Source: Firmicutes bacterium UBA2530 (lineage in GTDB: Bacteria; Bacillota; Clostridia; Tissierellales; Sedimentibacteraceae). From it: DNA of 52,111 nucleotides. Shown one piece after another: positions 15,719 through 22,350 of the stretch. Numbering within the stretch: position 1 is the first letter of the stretch; each line of letters starts with the position of its first letter. Both the position numbers and the translations under genes were made by a program. The notes beneath the pieces were generated by a model, which was not told where the DNA came from, did not search any database, and saw nothing but the letters and a program-made list of their open reading frames with translations. The stretch lies in assembly GCA_002340985.1 (NCBI GenBank), contig DDNC01000027.1, positions 66,165-118,275 of the forward strand, read 5' to 3'.

Positions 15719-16066
15719 TTAATCCTCCTTATATTCTCTGTTCCAACATTCTTTGCATCTATTGAGTGCGCATCTTTCAAATTTTGCATTAATTCCAAAT
15801 ATACTTTTGGGACAAAGATTCGGAGTGTCATTATCTTCATCCAATTCTACATTCGGAAACACCTCCAACAGCACAGACAGATATGTTTTGACCGGATGCT
15901 CTTTCGCCCATTGCTCGACGATTGCGATAGTTTTACTTGGATTTTTGGCTATGTCTACGGAGCAAGTGTTAGAAGTATCATCAACATAATTAAGCGGGCA
16001 ATCACCACAATCATCATGCGAGCTGCAAATTCTTGCGTATTTTTTTAAAAACTCAACTACTTCCAT
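15719..16066 (-). CDS. Cys-rich phage protein, 115 aa
   Basis: MEVVEFLKKYARICSSHDDCGDCPL opens a Cys-rich module; the middle IVEQWAKEHPVKTYLSVLLEVFPNVELDED is a recurring segment in phage early proteins, and the C-terminus holds C..C...CKECW. Eight or more cysteines suggest metal binding. It overlaps the next start (one base) and sits 0 bases from the SbcC-like ATG region. Function unknown. Confidence 0.75.
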   Translation of the reverse strand: MEVVEFLKKYARICSSHDDCGDCPLNYVDDTSNTCSVDIAKNPSKTIAIVEQWAKEHPVKTYLSVLLEVFPNVELDEDNDTPNLCPKSIFGINAKFERCALNRCKECWNREYKED

Positions 16067-16527
16067 TAAATTTCCTCCTGCAAAAACTCAACCCATTTGT
16101 CCGTACAGTCATTACGACTATCAAAAATGTATTCTTTCACAACTTCAAGCTTATGGTTCCAATCTGTTTCCATGTCTATTAATGACACGAAGTCTTTTTC
16201 TAAAACCTCAACTAAATTTGATTTTAAATCCTTATCTACTCCGTTCTTGGGGTCTAATATCCCGTATTCCTCAAGAAAGAAATCTCTATGTTTCTCACTG
16301 ATGAATTTTAGTCCAAGCCTGTCCGTATATTCCTTCTCTGCGCAGTCATAACATAGGTTCTTGTGTATTTCATCGTGTGATTTCCATTCGTCACATAAAG
16401 AGCATTTAAAGACGTCTGTGTATGTTCCTTTGCATTGAGTATCCGGGCAGCCTGCGAATATCTGTTCTTCGGTACAGTATTCTTTTGGAGTTTCAAAGAT
16501 AGCATTGCATTCGTCGCATTTATACAT
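16066..16527 (-). CDS. Zinc-ribbon phage protein, 153 aa
   Basis: N-terminal MYKCDECNAIFETP...CPDTQC...FKCSLCDEW...LCYDCAEKEY gives three to four CxxC-type pairs, consistent with two zinc sites. The C-terminal half is helical and acidic (KFISEKHRDFFLEEYG...KWVEFLQEEI). GGAGGAATGAC precedes the ATG. Function unknown. Confidence 0.75.
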   Translation of the reverse strand: MYKCDECNAIFETPKEYCTEEQIFAGCPDTQCKGTYTDVFKCSLCDEWKSHDEIHKNLCYDCAEKEYTDRLGLKFISEKHRDFFLEEYGILDPKNGVDKDLKSNLVEVLEKDFVSLIDMETDWNHKLEVVKEYIFDSRNDCTDKWVEFLQEEI

Positions 16528-16528
16528 G

Positions 16529-16726
16529 TCATTCCTCCACTACTGCTAAAGAATTAATAAATGCATTTTCCATCCGTCTTGACATCATTGCATATTCTTC
16601 AGGACTTAGAGTTATGCTTTGATTGCCTTTGGTTACTGTGATTTCAATTGCTATAGGTCGGCAGTATGTTTTCTGTGTTCCTTCTCTTTCTTCTCTTTTT
16701 TCTTCCGCAATTCTTCTTGGGTTCAT
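16529..16726 (-). CDS. 65-residue phage protein
   Basis: Starts MNPRRIAEEKREEREGTQKTYCRPIAIEITVTKG; basic helix then a beta hairpin. AGGAGGAAAT precedes the ATG, and it stops one base before the next gene. First gene after the internal terminator-like hairpin at 16752-16799. Unknown function. Confidence 0.65.
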   Translation of the reverse strand: MNPRRIAEEKREEREGTQKTYCRPIAIEITVTKGNQSITLSPEEYAMMSRRMENAFINSLAVVEE

Positions 16727-16751
16727 ATTTCCTCCTATTTTTAAATAAAAA

Positions 16752-16799
16752 ACACCGCAAACTGTTATCTCTTATCCTCTGATAACTAATTTGCAGTGT
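16752..16799 (-). terminator. Intrinsic terminator or attenuator inside the early operon
   Basis: Long imperfect stem: ACACCGCAAACTGTTATC faces GATAACTAATTTGCAGTGT across an 11-base loop. On the minus strand the stem is followed by GTTTTTTATTT, a U tract. Being inside an operon, it would have to be read through, so it may be a conditional (attenuator or antitermination) site. Confidence 0.7.
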
Positions 16800-16855
16800 C
16801 TCCCGTGTTCTTGGTGATGCGGCACTCTAACATCTATTCGGTTGTAAGTATTCAT
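16772..16855 (-). CDS. 27-residue leader-like ORF overlapping the attenuator
   Basis: ATG 16855 follows AGCGAGGTCGATATACA; the peptide is MNTYNRIDVRVPHHQEHGRH followed by seven residues. Four of its residues 13-20 region are histidine. Its stop codon lies in the loop of the 16752-16799 hairpin, so a translating ribosome would cover the first stem arm. This geometry is like a leader peptide; expression is unproven. Confidence 0.4.
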   Translation of the reverse strand: MNTYNRIDVRVPHHQEHGRHCKLVIRG

Positions 16856-16970
16856 TGTATATCGACCTCGCTAACTTTGGATTTGCAAGCTTAAATTTCT
16901 GATGATTCTTAGCGAAATAACTTTCCGTTTTTTGCTCAGGCGGTAGGTTATTAAAAATTGACTTTATCAT
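16827..16970 (-). CDS. 47-residue basic phage protein
   Basis: MIKSIFNNLPPEQKTESYFA continues with a lysine-rich helix and ends in cysteine. The ATG lies inside the last codons of the HTH gene upstream, without a strong ribosome site, implying coupled translation. It overlaps the 27-residue frame in another phase. Function unknown. Confidence 0.55.
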   Translation of the reverse strand: MIKSIFNNLPPEQKTESYFAKNHQKFKLANPKLARSIYNEYLQPNRC

Positions 16971-17508
16971 TTGTATCTTTTCGGGTCGCATTTGCTCCTC
17001 CTTTTTTCGCTTTTTCTGCTATACCGTAATTCGCAGGCAATCCGTTATTTTTTCGAAAAAGGCATACCGTACTTTGAGATACTTTTAGCTCTCTTGCAAT
17101 TTTATAATCTCCATATCCAAGTTCATACAGTTTCTGTATTTCTATGTTTCTTGCTTTAATTTCCTTAAGCTTTTCATCTTCTTCTTGGCTGAGATTTTCT
17201 TCAAGATTATTTGCTATGCGCCAAAATCTTATTGTCCCTTTGGTAACATTTTGCTTGTCTGCTATCTGTGCATCAGTCATGCCGAGGTTGTACAGTTCAG
17301 CTCTTTGTATGTACCTTTCTTCTATTGAAAGTTTTGGAGATTCCAAGATTTTAACAACCAGTTTGTCCAGTTTATCGGGTTCCTTGTAGCGTTCAGGCAA
17401 TTCAGGGTCAAGCTTCAGCCATTCCCTAAGCTCATAATCTTCGACCTCGCCGTCTTTGGCTATGATATTGCGGTATTGACTTATCAGTGATAATAGTAAT
17501 GTGTTCAT
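16951..17508 (-). CDS. Two-HTH DNA-binding protein
   Basis: 185 residues with two helix-turn-helix units: YNLGMTDAQIADKQNVTKGT (about residues 72-91) and YELGYGDYKIARELKVSQST (about 128-147). Both resemble the short HTH units used in recombinases and phage sigma-like regulators. A lysine/glycine-rich C-terminus follows. It is likely a phage transcription regulator, perhaps late-gene activation, or a small terminase-like DNA binder; the target is unknown. GGAGG lies 11 bases before the ATG. Confidence 0.75.
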   Translation of the reverse strand: MNTLLLSLISQYRNIIAKDGEVEDYELREWLKLDPELPERYKEPDKLDKLVVKILESPKLSIEERYIQRAELYNLGMTDAQIADKQNVTKGTIRFWRIANNLEENLSQEEDEKLKEIKARNIEIQKLYELGYGDYKIARELKVSQSTVCLFRKNNGLPANYGIAEKAKKGGANATRKDTNDKVNF

Positions 17509-17524
17509 ATCATAGGTTTTCCTC

Positions 17525-17635
17525 CTATATTCCTAATTTGATTACGGCTACCAGTAAAACGTTAAAGATGAACAGGAGAGCAATTAACACAAATTCGGCT
17601 TTGTATTCATTGATTTTTCGTTTAATTTTGTTCAT
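17525..17635 (-). CDS. 36-residue single-pass membrane peptide
   Basis: MNKIKRKINEYKAEFVLIAL continues with a hydrophobic run to the C-terminus (about residues 14-34 span a membrane). GGGGAGAACGAAAG precedes the ATG, which overlaps the upstream TGA (ATGA). A small basic-plus-TM peptide in a prophage could be a superinfection-exclusion, holin-like or toxin-like protein; none is proven. Confidence 0.6.
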   Translation of the reverse strand: MNKIKRKINEYKAEFVLIALLFIFNVLLVAVIKLGI

Positions 17636-17964
17636 CTTTCGTTCTCCCCTTCCATCTGCCGAAGCTCATCCAAAGTAAGTGGTGGGTTTTCGTCTGCTGT
17701 TATCGGTTCAAGGAAAAATTCTTCTTTACCGTCTACGTTTAAAAGGCATTGATGTAATGCGGTTTTTTCTTCTTTCGTGAACTGGCTATTTTCTAATAAA
17801 GTAGCCAACCGTCTCAGAGTTGTATGTAACTCCACACACTCCGCACGTTCTGAAATTAAACCGCCATGCAATTTTTTAATTATTTTAGCTGTTGTGTTGC
17901 GGCTTTCTTCCAATTCTGTTCTTGTAAGCTTTCTTGCTGTTAGGCATTTCTTAAGTTCATTCAT
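17632..17964 (-). CDS. Hypothetical phage protein, 110 aa
   Basis: Helical protein (MNELKKCLTARKLTRTELEE...RRLATLLENSQFTKEEKTALHQCLLNV) with an acidic, proline-containing tail. The upstream site GAAGTGATGAACA is weak, so translation may be coupled to the gene ending at 17971. No family recognised. Confidence 0.65.
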   Translation of the reverse strand: MNELKKCLTARKLTRTELEESRNTTAKIIKKLHGGLISERAECVELHTTLRRLATLLENSQFTKEEKTALHQCLLNVDGKEEFFLEPITADENPPLTLDELRQMEGENER

Positions 17965-17970
17965 TGTTCA

Positions 17971-18165
17971 TCACTTCTTTCCAATCCAATCATAAATATC
18001 CTGTGCTAACGCCCTTTTTTCCGTGGCTGCTGCATATGCCCGGAGTGCTGCCACTGCCGCAGGGTCTTTTTCAGGTCTTAGAACAAAACAGTCAACAAGT
18101 GGGATTGTCTCATTGGTTTTAAAAACAACATATTTTTCATATAAACCTCTTTTATTTTCAGTCAT
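17971..18165 (-). CDS. 64-residue phage protein
   Basis: MTENKRGLYEKYVVFKTNET then VDCFVLRPEKDPAAVAALRAYA, a segment seen in small phage proteins of Firmicutes. GGAGTGATGAACA precedes the ATG, which overlaps the upstream gene by 4 bases. Function unknown. Confidence 0.7.
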   Translation of the reverse strand: MTENKRGLYEKYVVFKTNETIPLVDCFVLRPEKDPAAVAALRAYAAATEKRALAQDIYDWIGKK

Positions 18166-18470
18166 TGTTCATCACTCCAATCCAATTTTTGAGCACATTC
18201 ATCATTTGGACACCTACCCAAATATTCAAAATCTTTATAATAACCATCACCCATATTTTCACTCAGATAAGTGCCGCAAGTTGGACATTTTGCAGGACTC
18301 CAGCTTTCTTTTATCACCTTCTTCCCTACCTGCTTTTCAAGTGCTGCGATTGCTAAGTTATTTGCTTCAATTTTTTCAAGCAAATCCTTATCGCTTTTAT
18401 CTTCCGATAATAGACTTTTTAAGCTCTTATTGTTTATTTTCAGTCTTCCTATCGCCTTTTCAATCTCCAT
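18162..18470 (-). CDS. Coiled-coil zinc-ribbon protein, 102 aa
   Basis: The ATG at 18470 follows GGGGAGGAACGGG; a longer in-frame start at 18533 lies inside the AbrB gene. Residues 1-55 are a coiled coil, and residues 65-95 form a ribbon (CPTCGTYL...CPNDEC). Same design as the product of 111-443 at the other end of the operon. Function unknown. Confidence 0.72.
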   Translation of the reverse strand: MEIEKAIGRLKINNKSLKSLLSEDKSDKDLLEKIEANNLAIAALEKQVGKKVIKESWSPAKCPTCGTYLSENMGDGYYKDFEYLGRCPNDECAQKLDWSDEQ

Positions 18471-18738
18471 CCCGTTCCTCCCCTCTCGATAACCACAGCT
18501 CGCCGACACATTTATTGCAAACACATAAAACACCCTTTTCGATTAGCTTGTCCAACTCTGCTTCACCGCAGAATATGCAAGTTCTTCTGTTTGAGTATTT
18601 TTTCAGGACGATACTGTCGTCGTTTGAGAAAATCTCAATCGGGTCTCCTGGTTGCATTTTCATTGTTCTTCTTAGTTCTTTGGGTATAACAATTCTTCCT
18701 AATTCATCTATGTTACGCACTATTCCTGTTGCTTTCAT
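18460..18738 (-). CDS. AbrB/SpoVT-family regulator with zinc ribbon
   Basis: 92 residues. The N-terminal 48 residues (MKATGIVRNIDELGRIVIPK...DPIEIF) are a swapped-hairpin AbrB DNA-binding domain. The C-terminal half has CIFCGEAELDKLIEKGVLCVCNKC, a four-cysteine site common in phage-borne AbrB relatives. GGAGGATGAAAA precedes the ATG. It probably regulates phage or host transition genes; target unknown. Confidence 0.9.
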   Translation of the reverse strand: MKATGIVRNIDELGRIVIPKELRRTMKMQPGDPIEIFSNDDSIVLKKYSNRRTCIFCGEAELDKLIEKGVLCVCNKCVGELWLSRGEERDGD

Positions 18739-18751
18739 TTTTCATCCTCCC

Positions 18752-18925
18752 TTAAATAAAATCAATAAATGTACCGTTCTTTTTTTCTTCATCGGTTCTT
18801 TGATGAATTCCTATAAGCGTTAATTCAACGCCAAGTTTATTAGAAAGAACTTGTCCTAATACTGTAAAAAACCTTTCAAAATTTGGCTCTCCAACAAATG
18901 TAATTGTTTGCTCTCGTTTTTTCAT
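18752..18925 (-). CDS. 57-residue phage protein
   Basis: MKKREQTITFVGEPNFERFF, then a helix (GQVLSNKLGVELTLIGIHQR) and a polar tail. AGGAGGCTTT precedes the ATG; the stop lies before the AbrB ribosome site. It fills the gap between the antirepressor and AbrB genes. Function unknown. Confidence 0.68.
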   Translation of the reverse strand: MKKREQTITFVGEPNFERFFTVLGQVLSNKLGVELTLIGIHQRTDEEKKNGTFIDFI

Positions 18926-18933
18926 AAAGCCTC

Positions 18934-19659
18934 CTATATTGACAATTGATTGTTTTGTTGTTGTATACTTTCTTTCAAAATAAACGGCGCACTATATTGT
19001 TTGATAATATCAATCGCAGTATCAACTTGATTTCTTTTTATCGCCTTATACGAGGACACTCCAAACTCTCTTCTCAATTGGTTGTGAATGTCTGTATATA
19101 TTTTTCCCCTCAAGGATTTATCGGAATATGCCCTCGCGCCTTTACCGCCCAAGCAATTTATGCCCTTAGACTTAACCGCTGTAGTTATTTTCTCGCATTC
19201 AATTCCAAGTAGAGGCATGTCCAATTTGAATTCTTGCAAATCCTTGTTTACTGCTTCAATTTTTGCGTCCTGCTCATCTAATGCCTCTAAATAGAGCCTT
19301 ATTTCTTCTTTTTTAGAAATAGGTATCTTGCTATATCCTCCTGTTTTACGGATAATTGGTAAAATTTCATCAAATACCCATGATTCAAATTTTTCCGCCG
19401 AAGGAAGCTCCGATTTTACTACAAGCCTGTATATATCACCTTCGGGAATAACATTCATTTCAATACTCTTATCTGCGCTCTGTGGATGAGGTATATCGTG
19501 TTTCACGACCCCCTTACAATGTCTTGAAATTGCATCACTTACATTCGAATATCCTAATGATTTTGCAATGTCACTCGCTACAAAATATATCTTTCCGGCA
19601 ACCTCAACTGTCCTTACTTGTCCAAATTCTGTGTTTTCGAATATCTTTAATTCGTTCAT
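18934..19659 (-). CDS. Bro-N/ORF6C phage antirepressor
   Basis: 241 residues. The Bro-N domain (residues 1-110) contains VEVAGKIYFVASDIAKSLGYSNVSDAISRHCKG and FESWVFDEILPIIRKTGGY. The C-terminal ORF6C-like domain (about 145-235) contains GINCLGGKGARAYSDKSLRGKIYTDIHNQLRREFGV. Such proteins antagonise phage repressors and control lytic entry. It is the second gene of the leftward operon, fitting an early-lytic role. GGAGGGACC precedes the ATG. Confidence 0.93.
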   Translation of the reverse strand: MNELKIFENTEFGQVRTVEVAGKIYFVASDIAKSLGYSNVSDAISRHCKGVVKHDIPHPQSADKSIEMNVIPEGDIYRLVVKSELPSAEKFESWVFDEILPIIRKTGGYSKIPISKKEEIRLYLEALDEQDAKIEAVNKDLQEFKLDMPLLGIECEKITTAVKSKGINCLGGKGARAYSDKSLRGKIYTDIHNQLRREFGVSSYKAIKRNQVDTAIDIIKQYSAPFILKESIQQQNNQLSI

Positions 19660-19667
19660 GGTCCCTC

Positions 19668-19808
19668 CTATTCTTCAGTATCTTCTATTAAGAACTCAAC
19701 CGCATCAACCAATGTTTTAAATTTGTCTTTTTGTCGTTCTGTCATATTTTTATAGTTTTGGTACATTTTCTTGGTGTATTCCAATGCTAATTCATCATCT
19801 TTTTCCAC
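19668..19808 (-). CDS. 46-residue first gene of the leftward operon
   Basis: GTG 19808 follows GGGGGTGTGAAAA. The product is helical and acidic (MEKDDELALEYTKKMYQNYK...). It occupies the position of Cro in lambdoid maps but has no visible HTH. Function unknown. Confidence 0.6.
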   Translation of the reverse strand: MEKDDELALEYTKKMYQNYKNMTERQKDKFKTLVDAVEFLIEDTEE

Positions 19809-19825
19809 TTTTCACACCCCCTTTT

Positions 19826-19842
19826 GCTAACTTGTAAGCATA
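19826..19842. promoter_or_regulatory. Third operator-like site of the phage switch
   Basis: GCTAACTTGTAAGCATA matches 13 of 17 positions of the operator GATAACTTGTCAACATT found at 19858. It touches the -10 box and start region of the leftward promoter, giving a three-operator arrangement reminiscent of lambda OR. Binding is inferred. Confidence 0.55.
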
Positions 19843-19870
19843 TTATAATACTTTTACGATAACTTGTCAA
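19842..19870 (-). promoter_or_regulatory. Leftward early promoter
   Basis: On the minus strand TTGACA (19865-19870), 17 bases, TATAAT (19842-19847): a perfect sigma-A consensus. It would drive the whole early operon (19808 to the left edge). The -35 box lies inside the left operator arm. Confidence 0.88.
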
Positions 19871-19902
19871 CATTAAATTTAAAAAAATGTTGACAAGTTA
19901 TC
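19858..19902. promoter_or_regulatory. Paired operators (17-bp inverted repeat)
   Basis: GATAACTTGTCAACATT at 19858-19874 is exactly mirrored by AATGTTGACAAGTTATC at 19886-19902 across 11 bases. The right copy extends to the dyad GTTGACAAGTTATCAAC (19889-19905). Each copy covers the -35 box of one divergent promoter, so the CI-like protein could repress both. Confidence 0.85.
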
Positions 19903-19918
19903 AACATTTCATTATACT
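19890..19918 (+). promoter_or_regulatory. Rightward promoter of the repressor gene
   Basis: TTGACA (19890-19895), 17 bases, TATACT (19913-19918). It lies about 20 bases before the repressor ATG at 19938. The -35 box overlaps the right operator, so autoregulation is expected. Confidence 0.85.
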
Positions 19919-19937
19919 GTTATTCGGAGGTGTTCAA

Positions 19938-20333
19938 ATGGATAAGAAAAATATAGTAGCTTTGAATATTAAAAAAATTAGGGAAGTCGAAAATTTAACT
20001 CAAGAGGATTTGGCGAATAAATTAAATTTAAAAAGAAACAGCATTACTTTGTTTGAAAGCGGCAAAAGAAAGCCCTCGGAAAGAACTAAGCAAGATATTT
20101 GCGAAAAACTTAATATATCTTTAGACTGGTTAGAAACCGGTGAAGGAGACATGTATAATAAATTTGGTTCGGTTAATGAAGAAGATGACTTTTCAAAAAT
20201 ACTTGGAGAGCTGTCCGCAACAGAAAACGACTCTGTTAAAGAGCTGTTTAGAAGAATTCATAATATGAGCCCTAAGAAAAAAGCGGCATTATTAAAAGTC
20301 GTAGAAGCGTTGATAGAAAGCGACATCATTTAA
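19938..20333 (+). CDS. CI-like XRE repressor lacking a self-cleavage domain
   Basis: 131 residues; ATG 19938 follows CGGAGGTGTTCAA. The HTH is NIKKIREVENLTQEDLANKL...SITLFESGKRKPS (about residues 9-50). The C-terminal part is a short helical segment ending ALLKVVEALIESDII; there is no S24/LexA-type peptidase region. It likely holds the divergent promoters at 19842-19918 shut. Without a cleavage domain, RecA alone should not inactivate it, so an antirepressor is expected. It converges on and overlaps the 44-residue gene by 4 bases. Confidence 0.9.
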   Translation: MDKKNIVALNIKKIREVENLTQEDLANKLNLKRNSITLFESGKRKPSERTKQDICEKLNISLDWLETGEGDMYNKFGSVNEEDDFSKILGELSATENDSVKELFRRIHNMSPKKKAALLKVVEALIESDII

Positions 20334-20346
20334 TTGACATCGCTTT
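20317..20346. terminator. Bidirectional terminator between repressor and convergent operon
   Basis: AAAGCGACATCA faces TGACATCGCTTT (two mismatches) with a TTTTTCTTTT run on the plus strand. It overlaps both stop codons. Confidence 0.65.
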
Positions 20347-20464
20347 TTCTTTTGTTTATTGCACTTAAATAGCTTTGTATTATGTAGTATATTCTTTTAG
20401 CAACAGCCTCACTTGTTATGCTGTTTATCATAATTATTATTTCCTTTTTTAATTCTTCCAACAT
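20330..20464 (-). CDS. 44-residue helical protein behind the LexA-box promoter
   Basis: ATG 20464 follows GGGGAGGAATTATTT. The product (MLEELKKEIIIMINSITSEA...) is a single amphipathic helical domain. It sits 16 bases after the XRE gene and appears co-transcribed from the SOS-type promoter at 20870-20898. Size, position and control resemble small LexA-controlled antirepressors of other prophages; no sequence family is recognised. Confidence 0.6.
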   Translation of the reverse strand: MLEELKKEIIIMINSITSEAVAKRIYYIIQSYLSAINKRKSDVN

Positions 20465-20480
20465 AAATAATTCCTCCCCG

Positions 20481-20696
20481 CTATTCGTGTATATAATCAT
20501 TGCAACAATCAAACAACATTTTAACATCAACATCTAACGCTTGAGCTATTCTGCATAACGTGTCAAGCGTTGGAGATTTTGTACCGTTTTCAATATTGTT
20601 AATCGTTGTTTTCCCTACCCCTGATTTATAAGCAAGCTGTCTAAGGGATATTTTCTTTTCTGTTCGTATTTTATATATATGTATATATGTTTTCAT
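20481..20696 (-). CDS. Small XRE-family regulator
   Basis: 71 residues from ATG 20696 (MKTYIHIYKIRTEKKISLRQLAYKSGVGKT...INNIENGTKSPTLDTLCRIAQAL): a minimal HTH with C-terminal DCCNDYIHE. The start has only a weak AGG upstream. The frame stays open to 20804, and a TTG at 20780 has AAGGGG in good position; that form would add a hydrophobic segment (ICIIIIIGTFSFLLYAC). The conventional short form is preferred. The promoter overlaps a LexA box, so it should be DNA-damage inducible. Confidence 0.8.
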   Translation of the reverse strand: MKTYIHIYKIRTEKKISLRQLAYKSGVGKTTINNIENGTKSPTLDTLCRIAQALDVDVKMLFDCCNDYIHE

Positions 20697-20845
20697 ATGC
20701 CTGTAGTCTCGTAAGTAGTTTGTACAAGCATATAATAAAAAAGAAAAAGTTCCTATGATAATTATAATACAAATTTTCAAAAATGTGTCCCCTTTAGCGG
20801 ACATTTTGCAAAAATGGTAAAAATTTTTCTTTATTGCATTTTTAA

Positions 20846-20859
20846 CGAACGTTTGTTCG
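20846..20859. promoter_or_regulatory. LexA (SOS) box
   Basis: CGAAC-GTTT-GTTCG is a perfect CGAAC-N4-GTTCG palindrome, the Firmicute LexA/DinR pattern. It lies a few bases downstream of the -10 box of the leftward promoter at 20870-20898, where bound LexA would block transcription. Confidence 0.85.
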
Positions 20860-20869
20860 ATTATGTATC

Positions 20870-20898
20870 ATTATAAACCGAACAAATTATTTTGTAAA
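20870..20898 (-). promoter_or_regulatory. Promoter of the XRE/44-aa operon
   Basis: On the minus strand TTTACA (20893-20898), 17 bases, TATAAT (20870-20875). The expected start near 20863 falls next to the LexA box. Confidence 0.75.
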
Positions 20899-20923
20899 GT
20901 TAAAAAAATATAATAATTATGTA

Positions 20924-20952
20924 TTGCTAAATATTGTTATTGCATATATACT
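20924..20952 (+). promoter_or_regulatory. Putative recombinase promoter
   Basis: TTGCTA (20924-20929), 17 bases, TATACT (20947-20952), 24 bases before the recombinase ATG. The -35 is a partial match. Confidence 0.5.
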
Positions 20953-20976
20953 TTTGACACATAAGGAGGTTAAAAA

Positions 20977-22350
20977 ATGAATGAAATCAAACCATCAAAA
21001 TTAATAAGAGTCGGTAAATATATTAGAGTATCAACAGATGAGCAAGCAAAAACAGGCGATTCAGTAAGAAGTCAAGATGATGTCTTAACAAATTATATTA
21101 ACACTCACGAAAACATGATTGAATATGATACATATATCGATGATGGAGTTAGCGGGCAAAAGCTTAAAAGAGATGATTTTATACGTTTAATGAATGATGT
21201 TAAAAACAAAAACTTAGATCTAATAATCTTTACCAAATTAGATAGATGGTTCAGAAATTTAAGACATTATCTTAATACTCAGGAAACATTAGATAGCACT
21301 GGCGTTTCTTGGACGGCTGTAACTCAACCGTATTTTGATACTTCAACGCCATACGGAAGGGCTTTTGTAAATCAATCTATGATGTGGGCTGAACTTGAAG
21401 CACAGGCTGGCAGTGTTAGAATTCTTGATGTTTTTGAATCAAAAGTAAAATATGGAGAGGTTTTATCAGGCAATGCACCAAGGGGATATGATATAGTAGA
21501 TAAGCATCTTGTACCTAATGATGATGCAGAAATAATTCGCGATATCTTTATGTATTTTTTTCTTAATAAAAGTTTGCATAAAACTGTAATGTATATAAAA
21601 GAAACTTACGGCATTTTTATGACGATAACAAACTTAAAAAAATCAATTTTGCAAAACAAAAAATATATAGGTGAATTTAGAAATAATAAAAACTATTGCC
21701 CTGCAATTGTGGATAAAGATTTATTTGATAATGTTCAATTGATACTACCTAATAATATTAAAAGCGGAGTAAAAAGGGATTATATTTTTAGCAGTTTATT
21801 AGTATGTAAAGATTGCGGAAGAAAAATGGCTGGTTGTATGCAAAATATTAAGAAGCCATCAGGTAAAAGATATCAATATAAATCTTATAGATGTCCAGGA
21901 GCTTTTGTAGGTAAAATGTGCTTGAACAGGAAGAATATCTACGAAAGCAATATAGAAAAGTACTTGCTCGAAAACTATATGGATTTGATGGAAGTGGCAA
22001 GAGCTGCCTATCAAAAAAAAATAGCTCCTGTTGCCAAGAGTGTTAATAAAAGAGATTCGATTATTAAAAAAATTGAAAAACTTAAAGAGTTATACGTAAA
22101 TGAATTAATAACACTGGATGAGTACAAGATTGACAAGGAAAAATACTTATCTCAATTAGAAGAAATACCTGAAGAAAATATCGCAATCGACCGTCAATCT
22201 ATTTTAGAAACATTACAAAAATATAAAGGTTTGGATATAAAAGGGATATATGAGAATTTAAATGACGTTGAAAAACGTAACATATGGAGTGGTTTGATTA
22301 AAGAAATACAGGTAGATTCCAATAGAGATTACACTGTTGTATTTTTTTAA
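20977..22350 (+). CDS. Large serine recombinase (phage integrase)
   Basis: 457 residues; AAGGAGGTTAAAAA precedes the ATG. The N-terminal resolvase domain (residues 8-150) has the catalytic serine at residue 19 (YIRVSTDEQ) and arginine-rich active-site segments (TKLDRWFRNLRHY). The recombinase domain follows (about 165-260), then a zinc ribbon (CKDCGRKMAG...CPGAFVGKMC, about 275-320) and a coiled-coil C-terminus. Length is in the range of TP901-1 and A118 integrases. The gene ends about 28 bases from the host junction, as expected for an integrase next to its attachment site. Confidence 0.96.
   Translation: MNEIKPSKLIRVGKYIRVSTDEQAKTGDSVRSQDDVLTNYINTHENMIEYDTYIDDGVSGQKLKRDDFIRLMNDVKNKNLDLIIFTKLDRWFRNLRHYLNTQETLDSTGVSWTAVTQPYFDTSTPYGRAFVNQSMMWAELEAQAGSVRILDVFESKVKYGEVLSGNAPRGYDIVDKHLVPNDDAEIIRDIFMYFFLNKSLHKTVMYIKETYGIFMTITNLKKSILQNKKYIGEFRNNKNYCPAIVDKDLFDNVQLILPNNIKSGVKRDYIFSSLLVCKDCGRKMAGCMQNIKKPSGKRYQYKSYRCPGAFVGKMCLNRKNIYESNIEKYLLENYMDLMEVARAAYQKKIAPVAKSVNKRDSIIKKIEKLKELYVNELITLDEYKIDKEKYLSQLEEIPEENIAIDRQSILETLQKYKGLDIKGIYENLNDVEKRNIWSGLIKEIQVDSNRDYTVVFF

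Noticed and set aside
19858..19902. CRISPR or direct-repeat array
   Set aside because: The repeats are inverted, two or three in number, and fit promoter operators rather than repeat-spacer units.
20780..20807. Terminator at AAAATGTGTCC...GGACATTTT
   Set aside because: The inverted repeat is imperfect and has no U tract in either direction; at most a weak operator in the XRE 5' leader.
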